From CAXFCD01 sp964001155 (GTDB taxonomy: Bacteria > Fidelibacterota > Marinisomatia > Marinisomatales > UBA1611), in the NCBI GenBank assembly GCA_964001155.1, contig CAXFCD010000058.1, forward strand, positions 1 through 5,923: DNA of 5,923 bases, written 5' to 3'. Both the position numbers and the translations under genes were made by a program. Below, piece by piece: positions 5,419 through 5,923 of the stretch (its first letter is position 1; each line of letters begins with the position of its first letter). The notes below the pieces were generated by a model that worked only from the letters and a program-made list of their open reading frames with translations, was not told the origin of the DNA and searched no databases.

Positions 5419-5923
5419 TTATCCACATCCACAATCCCTACTAACTTCACGAGGAATGGACCATGTTCCTCCTTGTGTGCTATAAGTGCCACAAACATCT
5501 CCATCCTTAAAAAATACAATAAAAGTGTTCCGTACCGTACCACCAAAGGAATTTGAACCAGTAATATTTACATAATAACTCTCTATTTTAGAGCAACCAG
5601 GTTTAAGGTCTTCCTCAATACCTTGCCCACCGCCAATTGGCGTCATAAATGAGCCTTCATAGGGCCCGCCATAATTTATTATTTGAAGACTGGATGGATT
5701 TTTCAGTTTTGGTGCTATTGCATCTTCTAATTTATTTTTTATACCTGGTGAGAATAACCTAAAAATAAAAATTCCTATCGCAATAATTCCTAACCAACCT
5801 CCAACACCTCCTGAAATATCCCTCGCCAAATTCCAATTTTTTTTAACATTTTTAAAATTAACTTTTGAAATCTTAGTGTCTTTACCTACCCGTTCCCATC
5901 TGTAATGTGTATGACCACCGGAG
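5419..5923 (-). CDS. Membrane-anchored protein with C-terminal NSFGG / cysteine-rich domain (5' partial)
   Basis: The frame is open through the right edge, so the 5' end is missing. An in-frame TTG at 5829 exists, but 31 further sense codons precede it, with no ATG among them. Counting from the first full codon at 5922, 167 residues are visible. Residues 1-31 are basic ('GGHTHYRWERVG' then Lys-rich). A single membrane helix spans about 40-58, and the charge pattern predicts an outside C-terminus. Residues 71-78 'KLKNPSSL' and about 114-141, with 'VNITGSNSFGGTVRNTFIVF', follow a 'PSS ... NSFGG' beta-rich pattern I know from many small bacterial proteins of unknown function. Cysteines lie at 110, 144, 164 and 166, and the protein ends 'CGCG'. 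Exported disulfides are plausible. It has its own terminator and may be unrelated to the yggT series. I cannot name a function. Confidence 0.7.
   Translation of the reverse strand, partial: SGGHTHYRWERVGKDTKISKVNFKNVKKNWNLARDISGGVGGWLGIIAIGIFIFRLFSPGIKNKLEDAIAPKLKNPSSLQIINYGGPYEGSFMTPIGGGQGIEEDLKPGCSKIESYYVNITGSNSFGGTVRNTFIVFFKDGDVCGTYSTQGGTWSIPREVSRDCGCG

Overview
The window looks like a chromosomal piece from a bacterium of the Fibrobacterota-Chlorobiota-Bacteroidota (FCB) group. Candidatus Marinimicrobia (SAR406) or an Ignavibacteria-like lineage seems more likely than classical Bacteroidota. The evidence is the 'NYPNPFNP' type IX secretion sorting domain at the end of the first gene, the near absence of Shine-Dalgarno sequences before most genes, and the generally AT-rich, low-complexity intergenic DNA. 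The phylum assignment is an inference from these traits, not from a marker gene.

Left block, + strand (1-2655): a tightly packed set of three genes. The first is the C-terminal part of a large secreted cadherin-like protein with a type IX sorting domain (5' end outside the window). It overlaps by 4 bases the start of a small TPR protein with an N-terminal export signal. That gene is followed with no gap by tadA, the essential tRNA adenosine deaminase. The overlaps suggest translational coupling.

Right block, - strand (5923-2652): reading leftward, the first item is an unrecognised membrane-anchored protein with a C-terminal NSFGG/cysteine-rich domain (gene open at the window edge), ended by a clear intrinsic terminator at 5350-5370. 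Then comes a roughly 180-base leader with a terminator-like hairpin. It is followed by a run of same-strand genes: yggT, a YfiM/DUF2279-like protein, an unrecognised 200-residue soluble protein, a small gene interrupted by an in-frame TAA, and an exported cysteine-rich protein resembling the DUF6370 family. That run ends in a terminator at 3119-3164. One more small exported protein follows and meets tadA tail to tail, their TAA stops sharing a TTAA palindrome at 2652-2655.

The set does not read as one dedicated pathway. It combines housekeeping (tadA, yggT), cell-envelope and secreted proteins, and unknowns. The most interesting item is the small - strand reading frame at 3650-3835. It has the only strong ribosome binding site in the window, yet carries TAA at codon 13 and then continues in frame as a plausible 48-residue protein segment. 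It was not listed among the open reading frames because of that stop. I see no CRISPR array, tRNA, rRNA, transposase or phage structural gene.
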